Below are positions 1 through 12,668 of a DNA stretch of 64,000 nt, piece by piece. The notes beneath the pieces are model-generated. The model was given only the letters and a program-made list of their open reading frames with translations. It did not search any database and was not told the origin of the DNA. The stretch is from Ciona savignyi (lineage: Eukaryota > Chordata > Ascidiacea > Phlebobranchia > Cionidae). Numbering within the stretch: position 1 is the first letter of the stretch; every line of letters starts with the position of its first letter. Both the position numbers and the translations under genes were made by a program. The stretch lies in NCBI GenBank assembly GCA_000149265.1, contig CH002936.1, forward strand, positions 25,444 through 89,443, written 5' to 3'.

Positions 1-3000
1 AAGTCAATTACCCTAAGTAAATGTTTTCTATTTTTTAATTGGCACAGAGTGTCTAATGGTCTAACATTTCACTGAATCTGATCAAAATTAGAGCAGCCGT
101 TCAAGCGCTATGCCCCCAAAAGCTAATTTATTAGAAAAAAACGTTTTGGTTTTTAACGTCTTATGGGAGTTCCCCTGGATTCATTACCCAAAATTTTGGT
201 TTCTGCATATCTAAACTCATGTTGTCTATAACAAATACCAAAGTTTGATTGCGATTCCATTAATCCTTTTGGTAGATGTCGGGGCGACATGGCATGCTTG
301 TCACAATCATGATTTGAGAACATATCCTATTTTTCGGGTATTTCCTTAGGTAATTTTATTATTTCTTCCAAGTGTTAAATCAGTGACTAATGCACTTACA
401 TTCCATGAAATCTGATTCAAATTGTAACTGCCGTTCAAGCGCTATGCCTAAAAAAGGCTATTTTTTTAGAAAAAAATAGCGTTTTGGTTTTTAACATCCC
501 AGGGGAATTCCCCTTGATTTACTACCCAAAATTTTAGTTTCTGTATATCTAAACCATGTTGTCTAAAAATTGTCCAATTTTCATTGCGATTCCATTACTC
601 CTTCTGGTAGATGTTGAGGCGACATGGCATGCCTGTCACAATCATAATTTCAGTACAAAATCGAATTTTTTAGGGTATTTCCCTAGGTAATTTTTTTTAT
701 TTTTTTTTAAGTGTTAAATCAGTCACTAACACACTTTCTTTTCACCAAATATGATTCAAATTAGAGCAGCCGTTCAAGCGCTATGCCACAAAAAGCTAAT
801 TTTTTCATAAAAAATACCGTTTTGGTTTTTAACCTCTCAGGGGAATTCCCCTTGATTTAATACCCAAAATTTTGGTTTCTGCATATCTAGATCATGTTTT
901 CTAACGAATGACTAAGTTTCATTACGATTTGATTATTTCTTCTGGTAGATGTCGGGGCGACATAGCATGCCTGTCACAATTATCATTTAACAACAGAAGT
1001 TTAATTTTTAGGGTATTTCTCTAGGAATTTTTTTTATTTCTTTTAAGTGTTAAATCAGTGACTGGTGCACTAACATTCCCCAAAATTTGATTTAAATTGG
1101 AGCAGCCGTTCAAGCGCTATGGTCTAAAAAGCTAATTTTTTAGAAAAAAATGACCGTTTTGGTTTTTAACGTCCAAAGGGAATTCCCCTAAATTTATTAC
1201 CCAAAATTTTGGTTTCTGCATATCTAGGCCATGTTGTCTACAAAATCACCAAGTTTCATTGCGATTCCATTATTCCTTCTGATAGATGTCGGGGCGCCAT
1301 GCCATGCCTGTCAAGCGTTTGACGAAGAAAAAAAAAAAAAGAAAAAAAAAAAAAAAAGAAAAAAAAACGGACAAAAACAATATGTGTCCCATTTTTTCAA
1401 ATGGGACCCATAAAAAGTGTCAACCACGTGTTAACCAACACTATTTGTAAAACACATGTTGTATGCCATATATTCATGCTTCAGGGTCCCTAACCACAAT
1501 TTGTATTTTATACACCGAGTATATAGTTTGTTTCTGCAAGCATAAACGCATGGTTCCCATAGTTAACCAACCAAACTTATTTTCCATGTGCAGTTAAATA
1601 AAAGATAAACGTCTAAAATTTACGAACATTTCACCACAAATATTTTAAATTGAAGCTTCTTTTCAAGTGCTGTAGTGATATAAGGCTAAATTCCCAAAAC
1701 AGCCCGATTTATTTTTTAATGGTTTCAGGAAATTCCCCTGGGTTTAGTAGATAAGTTTTTGTTTTTATAAGTGACTTATGTTATGGAACAATTCTTAAAG
1801 TTTTAATCTGATTTGTAGACTGCTTATTAGAGATGTCAGTGCGATATGGCATGTCTGTTACAATCGTAACTCAAGAACATATCTTCGTTTTCAAGGAAAT
1901 TACCCTAAGTAAATGTTTTCTATTTTTTAATTGGCACAGAGTGTCTAATGGTCTAACATTTCACTGAATCTGATCAAAATTAGAGCAGCCGTTCAAGCGC
2001 TATGCCCCCAAAAGCTAATTTATTAGAAAAAAACGTTTTGGTTTTTAACGTCTTATGGGAGTTCCCCTGGATTCATTACCCAAAATTTTGGTTTCTGCAT
2101 ATCTAAACTCATGTTGTCTATAACAAATACCAAAGTTTGATTGCGATTCCATTAATCCTTTTGGTAGATGTCGGGGCGACATGGCATGCTTGTCACAATC
2201 ATGATTTGAGAACATATCCTATTTTTCGGGTATTTCCTTAGGTAATTTTATTATTTCTTCCAAGTGTTAAATCAGTGACTAATGCACTTACATTCCATGA
2301 AATCTGATTCAAATTGTAACTGCCGTTCAAGCGCTATGCCTAAAAAAGGCTATTTTTTTAGAAAAAAATAGCGTTTTGGTTTTTAACATCCCAGGGGAAT
2401 TCCCCTTGATTTACTACCCAAAATTTTAGTTTCTGTATATCTAAACCATGTTGTCTAAAAATTGTCCAATTTTCATTGCGATTCCATTACTCCTTCTGGT
2501 AGATGTTGAGGCGACATGGCATGCCTGTCACAATCATGATTTCAGTACAAAATCGAATTTTTTAGGGTATTTCCCTAGGTAATTTTTTTTATTTTTTTTA
2601 AGTGTTAAATCAGTCACTAACACACTTTCTTTTCACCAAATATGATTCAAATTAGAGAAGCCGTTCAAGCGCTATGCCACAAAAAGCTAATTTTTTCATA
2701 AAAAATACCGTTTTGGTTTTTAACCTCTCAGGGGAATTCCCCTTGATTTAATACCCAAAATTTTGGTTTCTGCATATCTAGATCATGTTTTCTAACGAAT
2801 GACTAAGTTTCATTACGATTTGATTATTTCTTCTGGTAGATGTCGGGGCGACATAGCATGCCTGTCACAATTATCATTTAACAACAGAAGTTTAATTTTT
2901 AGGGTATTTCTCTAGGAATTTTTTTTATTTCTTTTAAGTGTTAAATCAGTGACTGGTGCACTAACATTCCCCAAAATTTGATTTAAATTGGAGCAGCCGT

Positions 3001-6000
3001 TCAAGCGCTATGGTCTAAAAAGCTAATTTTTTAGAAAAAAATGACCGTTTTGGTTTTTAACGTCCAAAGGGAATTCCCCTAAATTTATTACACCAAAATT
3101 TTGGTTTCTGCATATCTAGGCCATGTTGTCTACAAAATCACCAAGTTTCATTGCGATTCCATTATTCCTTCTGATAGATGTCGGGGCGCCATGCCATGCC
3201 TGTCACAATTATCATTTAACAGCAAAAGTTTAATTTTTAAGGTATTTCCCTAGGTAATTATTTTATTTCTTTTAAGTGTTAAATCAGTGACTAGTGCACT
3301 AACATTCAACCAAATTTGATTCAAATTGGAGTAGCTGTTCAATCGCTATGGCCTAAAAAGCTATTTTTTTAGAAAAAAATGACCGTTTTGGTTTTTAACG
3401 TCCAAGGGGAATTCCCCTAAATTTATTACCCAAAATTTTGGTTTCTGCATATCTAGGCCATGTTGTCTACAAAATCACCAAGTTTCATTGCGATTCCATT
3501 ATTCCTTCTGGTAGATGTCGGGGCGCCATGCCATGCCTGTCAAGCGTTTGACGAAGAAAAAAAAAAAAAAGAAAAAAAAAAAGAAAAAAAAAAAAACGGA
3601 CAAAAACAATATGTGTCACATTTTTTCAAATGGGACCCATAAAAAGTGTCAACCACGTGTTAACCAACACTATTTGTAAAACACATGTTGTATGCCATAT
3701 ATTCATGCTTCAGGGTCCCTAACCACAATTTGTATTTTATACACCGAGTATATAGTTTGTTTCTGCAAGCATAAACGCATGGTTCCCATAGTTAACCAAC
3801 CAAACTTATTTTCCATGTGCAGTTAAATAAAAGATAAACGTCTAAAATTTACGAACATTTCACCACAAATATTTTAAATTGAAGCTTCTTTTCAAGTGCT
3901 GTAGTGATATAAGGCTAAATTCCCAAAACAGCCCGATTTATTTTTTAATGGTTTCAGGAAATTCCCCTGGGTTTAGTAGATAAGTTTTTGTTTTTATAAG
4001 TGACTTATGTTATGGAACAATTCTTAAAGTTTTAATCTGATTTGTAGACTGCTTATTAGAGATGTCAGTGCGATATGGCATGTCTGTTACAATCGTAACT
4101 CAAGAACATATCTTCGTTTTCAAGGAAATTACCCTAAGTAAATGTTTTCTATTTTTTAATTGGCACAGAGTGTCTAATGGTCTAACATTTCACTGAATCT
4201 GATCAAAATTAGAGCAGCCGTTCAAGCGCTATGCCCCCAAAAGCTAATTAATTAGAAAAAAACGTTTTGGTTTTTAACGTCTTATGGGAGTTCCCCTGGA
4301 TTCATTACCCAAAATTTTGGTTTCTGCATATCTAAACTCATGTTGTCTATAACAAATACCAAAGTTTGATTGCGATTCCATTAATCCTTTTGGTAGATGT
4401 CGGGGCGACATGGCATGCTTGTCACAATCATGATTTGAGAACATATCCTATTTTTCGGGTATTTCCTTAGGTAATTTTATTATTTCTTCCAAGTGTTAAA
4501 TCAGTGACTAATGCACTTACATTCCATGAAATCTGATTCAAATTGTAACTGCCGTTCAAGCGCTATGCCTAAAAAAGGCTATTTTTTTAGAAAAAAATAG
4601 CGTTTTGGTTTTTAACATCCCAGGGGAATTCCCCTTGATTTACTACCCAAAATTTTAGTTTCTGTATATCTAAACCATGTTGTCTAAAAATTGTCCAATT
4701 TTCATTGCGATTCCATTACTCCTTCTGGTAGATGTTGAGGCGACATGGCATGCCTGTCACAATCATGATTTCAGTACAAAATCGAATTTTTTAGGGTATT
4801 TCCCTAGGTAATTTTTTTTATTTTTTTTAAGGGTTAAATCAGTCACTAACACACTTTCTTTTCACCAAATATGATTCAAATTAGAGCAGCCGTTCAAGCG
4901 CTATGCCACAAAAAGCTAATTTTTTCATAAAAAATACCGTTTTGGTTTTTAACCTCTCAGGGGAATTCCCCTTGATTTAATACCCAAAATTTTGGTTTCT
5001 GCATATCTAGATCATGTTTTCTAACGAATGACTAAGTTTCATTACGATTTGATTATTTCTTCTGGTAGATGTCGGGGCGACATAGCATGCCTGTCACAAT
5101 TATCATTTAACAACAGAAGTTTAATTTTTAGGGTATTTCTCTAGGAATTTTTTTTATTTCTTTTAAGTGTTAAATCAGTGACTGGTGCACTAACATTCCC
5201 CAAAATTTGTATTTAAATTGGAGCAGCCGTTCAAGCGCTATGGTCTAAAAAGCTAATTTTTTATAAAAAAATGACCGTTTTGGTTTTTAACGTCCAAAGG
5301 GAATTCCCCTAAATTTATTACCCAAAATTTTGGTTTCTGCATATCTAGGCCATGTTGTCTACAAAATCACCAAGTTTCATTGCGATTCCATTATTCCTTC
5401 TGATAGATGTCGGGGCGCCATGCCATGCCTGTCACAATTATCATTTAACAGCAAAAGTTTAATTTTTAAGGTATTTCCCTAGGTAATTATTTTATTTCTT
5501 TTAAGTGTTAAATCAGTGACTAGTGCACTAACATTCAACCAAATTTGATTCAAATTGGAGTAGCTGTTCAATCGCTATGGCCTAAAAAGCTATTTTTTTA
5601 GAAAAAAATGACCGTTTTGGTTTTTAACGTCCAAGGGGAATTCCCCTAAATTTATTACCCAAAATTTTGGTTTCTGCATATCTAGGCCATGTTGTCTACA
5701 AAATCACCAAGTTTCATTGCGATTCCATTATTCCTTCTGGTAGATGTCGGGGCGCCATGCCATGCCTGTCAAGCGTTTGACGAAGAAAAAAAAAAAAAAG
5801 AAAAAAAAAAAGAAAAAAAAAAAAACGGACAAAAACAATATGTGTCACATTTTTTCAAATGGGACCCATAAAAAGTGTCAACCACGTGTTAACCAACACT
5901 ATTTGTAAAACACATGTTGTATGCCATATATTCATGCTTCAGGGTCCCTAACCACAATTTGTATTTTATACACCGAGTATATAGTTTGTTTCTGCAAGCA

Positions 6001-7762
6001 TAAACGCATGGTTCCCATAGTTAACCAACCAAACTTATTTTCCATGTGCAGTTAAATAAAAGATAAACGTCTAAAATTTACGAACATTTCACCACAAATA
6101 TTTTAAATTGAAGCTTCTTTTCAAGTGCTGTAGTGATATAAGGCTAAATTCCCAAAACAGCCCGATTTATTTTTTAATGGTTTCAGGAAATTCCCCTGGG
6201 TTTAGTAGATAAGTTTTTGTTTTTATAAGTGACTTATGTTATGGAACAATTCTTAAAGTTTTAATCTGATTTGTAGACTGCTTATTAGAGATGTCAGTGC
6301 GATATGGGCATGTCTGTTACAATCGTAACTCAAGAACATATCTTCGTTTTCAAGGAAATTACCCTAAGTAAATGTTTTCTATTTTTTAATTGGCACAGAG
6401 TGTCTAATGGTCTAACATTTCACTGAATCTGATCAAAATTAGAGCAGCCGTTCAAGCGCTATGCCCCCAAAAGCTAATTTATTAGAAAAAAACGTTTTGG
6501 TTTTTAACGTCTTATGGGAGTTCCCCTGGATTCATTACCCAAAATTTTGGTTTCTGCATATCTAAACTCATGTTGTCTATAACAAATACCAAAGTTTGAT
6601 TGCGATTCCATTAATCCTTTTGGTAGATGTCGGGGCGACATGGCATGCTTGTCACAATCATGATTTGAGAAATATCCTATTTTTCGGGATTTCCTTAGGT
6701 AATTTTATTATTTCTTCCAAGTGTTAAATCAGTGACTAATGCACTTACTTCCATGAAATCTGATTCAAATTGTAACCGCCCGTTCAAGCGCTATGCTAAA
6801 AAAGGCTATTTTTTTAGAAAAAAATAGCGTTTTGGTTTTTAACATCCCAGGGGAATTCCCCTTGATTTACTACCCAAAATTTTAGTTTCTGTATATCTAA
6901 ACCATGTTGTCTAAAAATTGTCCAATTTTCATTGCGATTCCATTACTCCTTCTGGTAGATGTTGAGGCGACATGGCATGCCTGTCACAATCATGATTTCA
7001 GTACAAAATCGAATTTTTTAGGGTATTTCCCCTAGGTAATTTTTTTTATTTTTTTTAAGTGTTAAATCAGTCACTAACACACTTTCTTTTCACCAAATAT
7101 GATTCAAATTAGAGCAGCCGTTCAAGCGCTATGCCACAAAAAGCTAATTTTTTCATAAAAAATACCGTTTTGGTTTTTAACCTCTCAGGGGAATTCCCCT
7201 TGATTTAATACCCAAAATTTTGGTTTCTGCATATCTAGATCATGTTGTCTAACGAATGACTAAGTTTCATTACGATTTGATTATTTCTTCTGGTAGATGT
7301 CGGGGCGACATAGCATGCCTGTCACAATTATCATTTAACAACAGAAGTTTAATTTTTAGGGTATTTCTCTAGGAATTTTTTTTATTTCTTTTAAGTGTTA
7401 AATCAGTGACTGGTGCACTAACATTCCCCAAAATTTGATTTAAATTGGAGCAGCCGTTCAAGCGCTATGGTCTAAAAAGCTAATTTTTTAGAAAAAAATG
7501 ACCAGTTTTGGTTTTTAACGTCCAAAGGGAATTCCCCTAAATTTATTACCCAAAATTTTGGTTTCTGCATATCTAGGCCATGTTGTCTACAAATCCCCAG
7601 TTTCATTGCGATTCCATTATTCCTTCTGATAGAGTCGGGGCGCCATGCCATGCCTGTCAAGCGTTTGACGAAGAAAAAAAAAAAAAAGAAAAAAAAAAAA
7701 AAAGAAAAAAAAAAAAACGGACAAAACAATATGTGTCCCATTTTTTCAAATGGGACCCATAA
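1..7762 (+). repeat. Tandem array of foldback-arm units (2,229-bp period)
   Basis: Near-identical units run head to tail. Marker sequences recur at 1231, 3460 and 5689, exactly 2,229 bp apart, and then after 1,891 bp at 7580. Each unit has a terminal segment starting GTGTCAACCACGTG (1417, 3646, 5875), then four or five ~300-bp sub-repeats, a long A-rich purine tract, and a short hairpin formed by TCCCAT and ATGGGA just before the next unit. Units 2 and 3 carry one extra sub-repeat of about 337 bp that units 1 and 4 lack. By eye, differences between units are rare single bases, so amplification was recent. No transposase is present. The 60-residue lysine-rich reading frames at the purine tracts are not considered genes. 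Confidence 0.95.
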
Positions 7763-8066
7763 TAAATCGGGCTGTTTTGGGAATTTAGCCTTATTTTACT
7801 ACAGTGCTTGAAAAAAAGCTTTAATTTAAAATATTTGGGGTGAAATGTTCGTAAATTTTAAACGTTTATCTTTTATTTAACTGCACATGAAAAATAAGTT
7901 GTGGTTGGTTAACTATGGGGCCCATGCGTTTATGCTTGCAAAAACAAAGTACCTACTCAGTGTATAAAATACAAATTGTGGTTAGGGACCCTGTAGCATG
8001 AATATATGGCATACGACATGTGTTTTACAAATAGTGGTGGTTAAACACGTGGGTTGACACTCTCTA
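7763..8066 (-). repeat. Inverted terminal segment closing the foldback array
   Basis: This is the reverse complement of the terminal segment found at the start of each array unit. It ends with the mirror of the family terminus (TTGACACTCTCTA). It follows the hairpin of the last unit directly, so the last unit plus this segment forms a short foldback structure with only the terminal segment on the right side. Confidence 0.9.
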
Positions 8067-8169
8067 AGTGTTTAATTTATTCTATGATTTAAACGGGTTG
8101 ATTGGACAATATTAATTCTACAAATATGCAACGTCACGTCGTTTCAACGCGAAATTCGCCTTTATGGTA

Positions 8170-8455
8170 GAATTCATGTTTATTTTCGTAAATGGGAAAA
8201 CCAAGGAGGTTAACACACGGGCAATCGTCAGATCACCTCGCGCCCATCGTCGGGTTGCCGGACCTATTGCAGTGTGTTGTATATTTTAAGGACACCTTAT
8301 ACTTTAATTTGGTATAACCTAAAAATCCGCTGGTTTTAGGCAATGTCTGTTAAATACCTGCCCAAGGACACAACCGACTAGCTAAAGACACGTTTTGCAC
8401 CTGCAACCTTTCGATTGATATTTCGATTGATAATGATCCGTGTAATCAACCCACT
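8170..8455 (-). repeat. tRNA-derived SINE, type A
   Basis: Reverse-strand copy of the main SINE of the window. From the high-coordinate end it reads a tRNA-like head, the conserved body (CTAGTCGGTTGTGTCC), then ACCCGACGATGGGCGCGAG, and a 3' end GGGATAAACATGAAT-like. It lies just beyond the stop codon of the lectin-like gene. The TATCC tail is missing. Confidence 0.85.
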
Positions 8456-8501
8456 GGTACTATTCCTCATGATATTCTTAAAGTGCATAATTGAAGAAAA
8501 C

Positions 8502-8782
8502 TTAACTCGACCAACCTGAGTAAAACGTCCAATCCACAAAGAGATTCTCTTGCCAGTCGTCCTCTACAGTTACCTCCATTTGAAGTATAAAGCCATGTAT
8601 AAAGATTTCGGTCACGCTCGCCTGGTATGTGTGAAGCACAGATAGATTTTTGTTCCGAACTGTTATGTCAACAAGAATCGGTACAGAATCCAAGCACATC
8701 ATGTAGGGGACAAATGTCTTTTTCTTCGGAGATTTTTGTCCGAGAGATAGATCAAAACTTCCCTTCTGAAAAGTTGGCAGTC
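8502..8782 (-). CDS. Lectin-like gene, exon 2 (lectin domain)
   Basis: The acceptor is TATTTTAG^GACTGCC. 281 bases stay open to TAA at 8504-8502. The frame continues exon 1 in phase 1, giving ..AECGLPTFQ... A GT follows TACTCAG near the end, so a further spliced exon is possible, but reading through to the stop gives a complete domain. Confidence 0.7.
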
Positions 8783-8892
8783 CTAAAATATCAAAGTTTA
8801 AAAAATCATAAATACAACACGTTTGTTTAAAAAAGCTTACCGCATTCAGCTATTGTTAAACCACAGATAACGACCAACAGAATGAATTTCAT
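8502..8892 (-). CDS. Secreted H-type lectin-like protein, two exons
   Basis: Spliced model of 110 residues: exon 1 8892-8841, exon 2 8782-8502. The intron is 58 bp, GT-AG, phase 1. The N-terminus MKFILLVVICGLTIAEC is a clear signal peptide. The rest resembles the H-type lectin fold of snail agglutinins: a TF..P.....VP strand, then VTEIFIHGF matching the family's VT..GF, and a final VDWTFYS matching the terminal tryptophan strand. Family members bind sugars, often N-acetylgalactosamine, in innate defence or cell adhesion. The mature domain is about 90 residues, near the usual size. The family call rests on pattern similarity, with no profile search; the signal peptide and splice sites are directly visible. 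Confidence 0.65.
8841..8892 (-). CDS. Lectin-like gene, exon 1 (signal peptide)
   Basis: 52 coding bases from ATG (8892-8890) to the donor G^GTAAGC at 8840-8839. They encode 17 residues plus one base and make up nearly all of the signal peptide. Confidence 0.7.
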
Positions 8893-9770
8893 GATTGTAT
8901 GTTCAAATTATACAAATATTAAACCTAACCTGTAATGCAATATTTTAAAATATGGATTAAAACACACGTTGCCCTAAAAGTTTTAAAATACCTATTGGGT
9001 ATATCTATCACCATCTCTTAGCAAGCAACTGTCATCATCATAGTGCATCTAATATAGTTATCATACGCGAAAGTACGCGGATATTAATGGGAAAAACATA
9101 GACAAACTCTTAATCACCTTACTTTTCGCGTTAAGTTTCCAACAACATGATGGGCACGTCACAAAAGAACGTTTGAATATAGAAATCTTTATATGAATCG
9201 GTTGAGCTAAGTGTTTTTCTCACACAACCATTCTATATCGGGGAGATTTTATTATTATTTTGTCCCACAAAGATCGTTTTTTCAAGAGAATCGGTTTATC
9301 AATTGGTCGCGTTGACCATTCGGCAACACAAACATTGGATTTTCGGGGAAGTATGACGTCACCAAACGTATATACAGTGATCTCTCTCCAGTCTGACTGG
9401 TGACCATAGAGGTACGAATAACCAACCACACAATATAGTTGGGTCATGCAACGTATGATGAAACCCACCAACTCTTTTTTGTTCGCATTGAAAATTATTA
9501 TCGATTTGTGTTGTGTTTCGGCTGAAAATAATGCAGTTATTTTCATTATATTTCAACATTTTTGGTGGAAAGGAATCGCACCAAATAACCAGACTAACTG
9601 GTCAGACGATATCTGATTGAAAAAACAAACGTAATGCAGTTTGCATAAAATATACCAAGGGTGATGAGGTAGCCAGGGAACCCGATCGTTTTTGCATGCA
9701 GAATAATATAGCGGGTACTCAACAGGGGTTTTAAAATAGTGGCGCACCTATTCGAAGGCAAATAAAAAGA
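8893..9770. other. Non-coding flank with a SINE remnant
   Basis: Upstream flank of the lectin-like gene. 9290-9340 on the minus strand looks like a worn type B SINE head (CGCGTTGACCATTCGGC). 9655-9712 shares about 45 bp with 45385-45445 (GGAACCCGATCGTTT core), a low-copy repeat. The open frames here overlap these repeats and show no protein signal. Confidence 0.5.
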
Positions 9771-11069
9771 AACTAGAGAGTGTCAACCACGTATTTTACC
9801 ACCACTATTTGTAAAACACATTTTGTACCATATGTATATATATATGCGAGCAGGATCCCTAACCACCATATGTATTTTATACACCGGGTATGTAGTTTGT
9901 TTCTACATGCATAAACGCATGGGTCCCTAAGGTAACAATCCGATCTTGATATTATTGTTCCCTACACAATATATGTTAATGTTAGATATGTGCACGTCAG
10001 GTCTATGTTAATTAACATTTCAGAAAGTTTTAACCGGACTGTCATAGTTTTGTTTCTGCAAGCATAAACGCATGGGTCCCATAGTTATTAAACCAAACTT
10101 CATTTCCATGTGCAGTTATAAAAAGAATACGCGAGTGAGATTTCCGAACATTTTACCACACATGTTTTAATTTAAGCTTCTTGTCATGCGCTATAGTATA
10201 ATGAAGGTCAATTCCCAAAACAGCCCGATTGAGTTTTATTATTTCGTGGGAATTCCACTGGGCTTAGTACATTAATTTCTGTTTTTACATATCTGAGTAA
10301 TGTTATCAAAGTGGCTAATGCACTTATATTTTATCAAATCTAATTGAAATTTGGAGCAGCCGTTTAAGCGTTATGCGCAAAAAAAACTTTTTTTTTTAAA
10401 TTCCATTTCGGTTATTTATCTCCCAGGGGAATTCCCCTGGGTATATTACCCCAAAAGTTTGTTTTTTGCCTATCTAGGACATATTGTCTAACAAATGGCA
10501 AAGTTTTATTGCGATTCCATTACTTTTTCTAGTATATGTTGGGGCCACAATAAGCCATGCCTGTCACAATCATGATTTAAAACAAAATCTTATTTTTAGG
10601 GTATTTCCCTGGGTATTTTTTTAAATTCTTTTAGGTGTTTTATCAGTGGCTAATGCACTTATATTTTATCAAATCTAATTGAAATTTGGAGCAGCCGTTT
10701 AAGCGTTATGCGCAAAAAAAACAATTTTTTTTAAAATTCCATTTCGGTTATTTATCTCCCAGGGGAATTCCCCTGGATATATTACCCCAAAAGTTTGTTT
10801 TTTGCCTATCTAGGACATATTGTCTAACAAATGACAAAGTTTTATTGCGATTCCATTACTTTTTCTAGTATATGTTGGGGCCACAAGCCATGCCTGTCAC
10901 AATCATGATTTAAAACAAAATCTTATTCTTTAGGGTTTTTCCCTAGGTAATTTTTTTAATTCTTTTAAGTGTTATATCAGTGGGTAATGCACTTACATTT
11001 CACCAAATTTAAACAAAGAGAGAGAAGCTGTTCAAGCGCTATGCCTCAAAAAGCTAATTTTTTATTAAA
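9771..11069 (+). mobile_element. Foldback arm, variant terminal segment
   Basis: Begins AACTAGAGAGTGTCAACC, the full family terminus. The terminal segment is a longer variant, with GCACGTCAGGTCTATGTTA also found at 46565 onward. At least two ~300-bp sub-repeats follow, each with the CAGGGGAATTCCCCTGG palindrome. It is cut off by the start of the next arm. Confidence 0.85.
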
Positions 11070-12650
11070 AACTAGAGAGTGTCAACCACGTGTTTAACCA
11101 CCACTGTTTGTAAAACCAATGTTGCATGCCATATATTCATGCTACAGGGTCCCTAACCACATTTTGTATTTTATACACTGTGTATGTAGTTTTGTTTCTG
11201 CAAGCATAAACTCATGGGTCCCATAGTTATCAAACCAAACTTCTTATCCATGAGTAGGTAAAAAAGAACAATCGTGTTAGATTTACGAAGGATTCATCAC
11301 AAATGTTTTAAATTAAAGCTTTTTCTTCAAGTGCTGTATTGAAATGAAGCTAAATTCCTTAAACAGTTCGATTTAGTTTTTCATGGCTTCGGGGAATTCC
11401 CCATGGGCTTAGTACATAAGTTTCTGTTTTTACATAGGGGAAGAGTGGGTAAAATGGGCCCTTTAGTTGCAAATCGGATTTTTTACTGATATAAAGCCCG
11501 CTGGACTTAAGTTTTTCATGTGGTGTCACCTAATACCAAAGTCTTCACACATAACATGTTAACTTTCTAATAATTTTTGTTAAATATATTTTATCAACAA
11601 AGAAAAATATTTCGTTAGTGGCCCATTTTAGACAAGGGTGCAGTCTAAAATGGGCCCCGGCCCGTTTTCGATATTAACATTTCGCTAGATAACAATATAA
11701 ATATTTGCTTCCCATATAAACAATGTTATTACTTTTCTTTTAATGATGTAGTTTTTTTTTTTAATTTAACACTTTGGATTACAGCAATTACTTTTTATTT
11801 AATACCCAGTTACTAGTATACTAATGCAATAACACCTTGCTACTTTAGTGGAAGCATAACTATATCAATTCATGTTATTAATAGCATTTAGAAAACCCGT
11901 TTAGTTTATTGTGAAACACATATTATGACTGTTAGTGCTAAGTCTAGCTCTTTAGTACTGTTAATGCTAAGTCTAGCCCCGTTAGTTACCAAATGAACAT
12001 AGGGGGCCCATATTAGACAGGTGCCAACATACGACTTAGAATCTCTATAAAAAATTCTTTAAAAAAGAAGTTTTATTACTACCAGTAAAAGTAGGTCTAG
12101 GCTATATAGTTCTATTTAACTACAGTAAAAGTTATTTTAGCATTTGATCTTTTCTATTATATATTAGCAGAAAACAAAAATTGCAAATTTAGATTCAGAC
12201 CTTCTCAAACCGAAATAACTACAGAAAACATTGAGTTTGGTGATTTCACGCTTAAACTTCGGTTTGGAGATTCCATAAGTTAATATACTGACACTGGTTC
12301 TTGCAGCAAATTTTATTCTTCAAAATATATTGAAAATTGGATGGGGCCCATTTTACCCACGTGGCCCATTTTACCCACTTTCCCCCTATGTGGGTCATGT
12401 TAACTATCAATTCTTAAAGTTTTAATCCGATTTGACTAATCCTTGTTGGAGATGTCAGTGCAATAATGTGGCATGCCTGTCACAATCATGAGTCAGGAAC
12501 ATCTTTTCGTTTTTAAGGGAGTTACCCTAAGTAAATGTTTTCTTTCTTTTAAGTTACACAGGGTGGCCAACGATCCAGCATTCCACCAAATCTGATCAAA
12601 TTTAGAGCAGCCGTTCAAAATTCAAATTTTTCAATTGGGACCCATAAAAA
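11070..12650 (+). mobile_element. Foldback arm interrupted by a MITE
   Basis: A second arm in the same direction starting AACTAGAGAGTGTC. A 950-bp element inserted at 11437-12386 interrupts it. The arm resumes with TGTGGGTCATGTTA, then part of a sub-repeat, and ends at the hairpin TCAATTGGGACCCAT followed by SINE-type sequence. Confidence 0.85.
11437..12386. mobile_element. 950-bp MITE with TA target duplication
   Basis: The ends are imperfect inverted repeats: GGGGAAGAGTGGGTAAAATG on the left and the complement of CATTTTACCCACTTTCCCCC on the right. TA flanks both sides (11435-11436, 12387-12388). Removing the element restores TTTTACATATGTGGGTCATG, the uninterrupted form seen in reverse near 19770. 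Further GGGCCCATTTTA-like motifs lie inside (near 11620, 11650 and 12005). It has no long open frame, so it is non-autonomous. The TA duplication suggests a Tc1/mariner-type mobiliser. Confidence 0.9.
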
Positions 12651-12668
12651 CGGACTGAGGGACGAGCC

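Noticed and set aside
1231-1413. Repeated 60-codon frames with lysine-rich ends at 1231, 3460, 5689 and 7580 (and 22446)
   Set aside because: They arise where the A-rich purine tract of the foldback unit follows a sub-repeat. The lysine run is just the tract, lengths vary with slippage, and there is no promoter, splice or family evidence.
1-8066. CRISPR array
   Set aside because: Repeat units are hundreds of bases to kilobases, nested and without unique short spacers. The DNA is animal.
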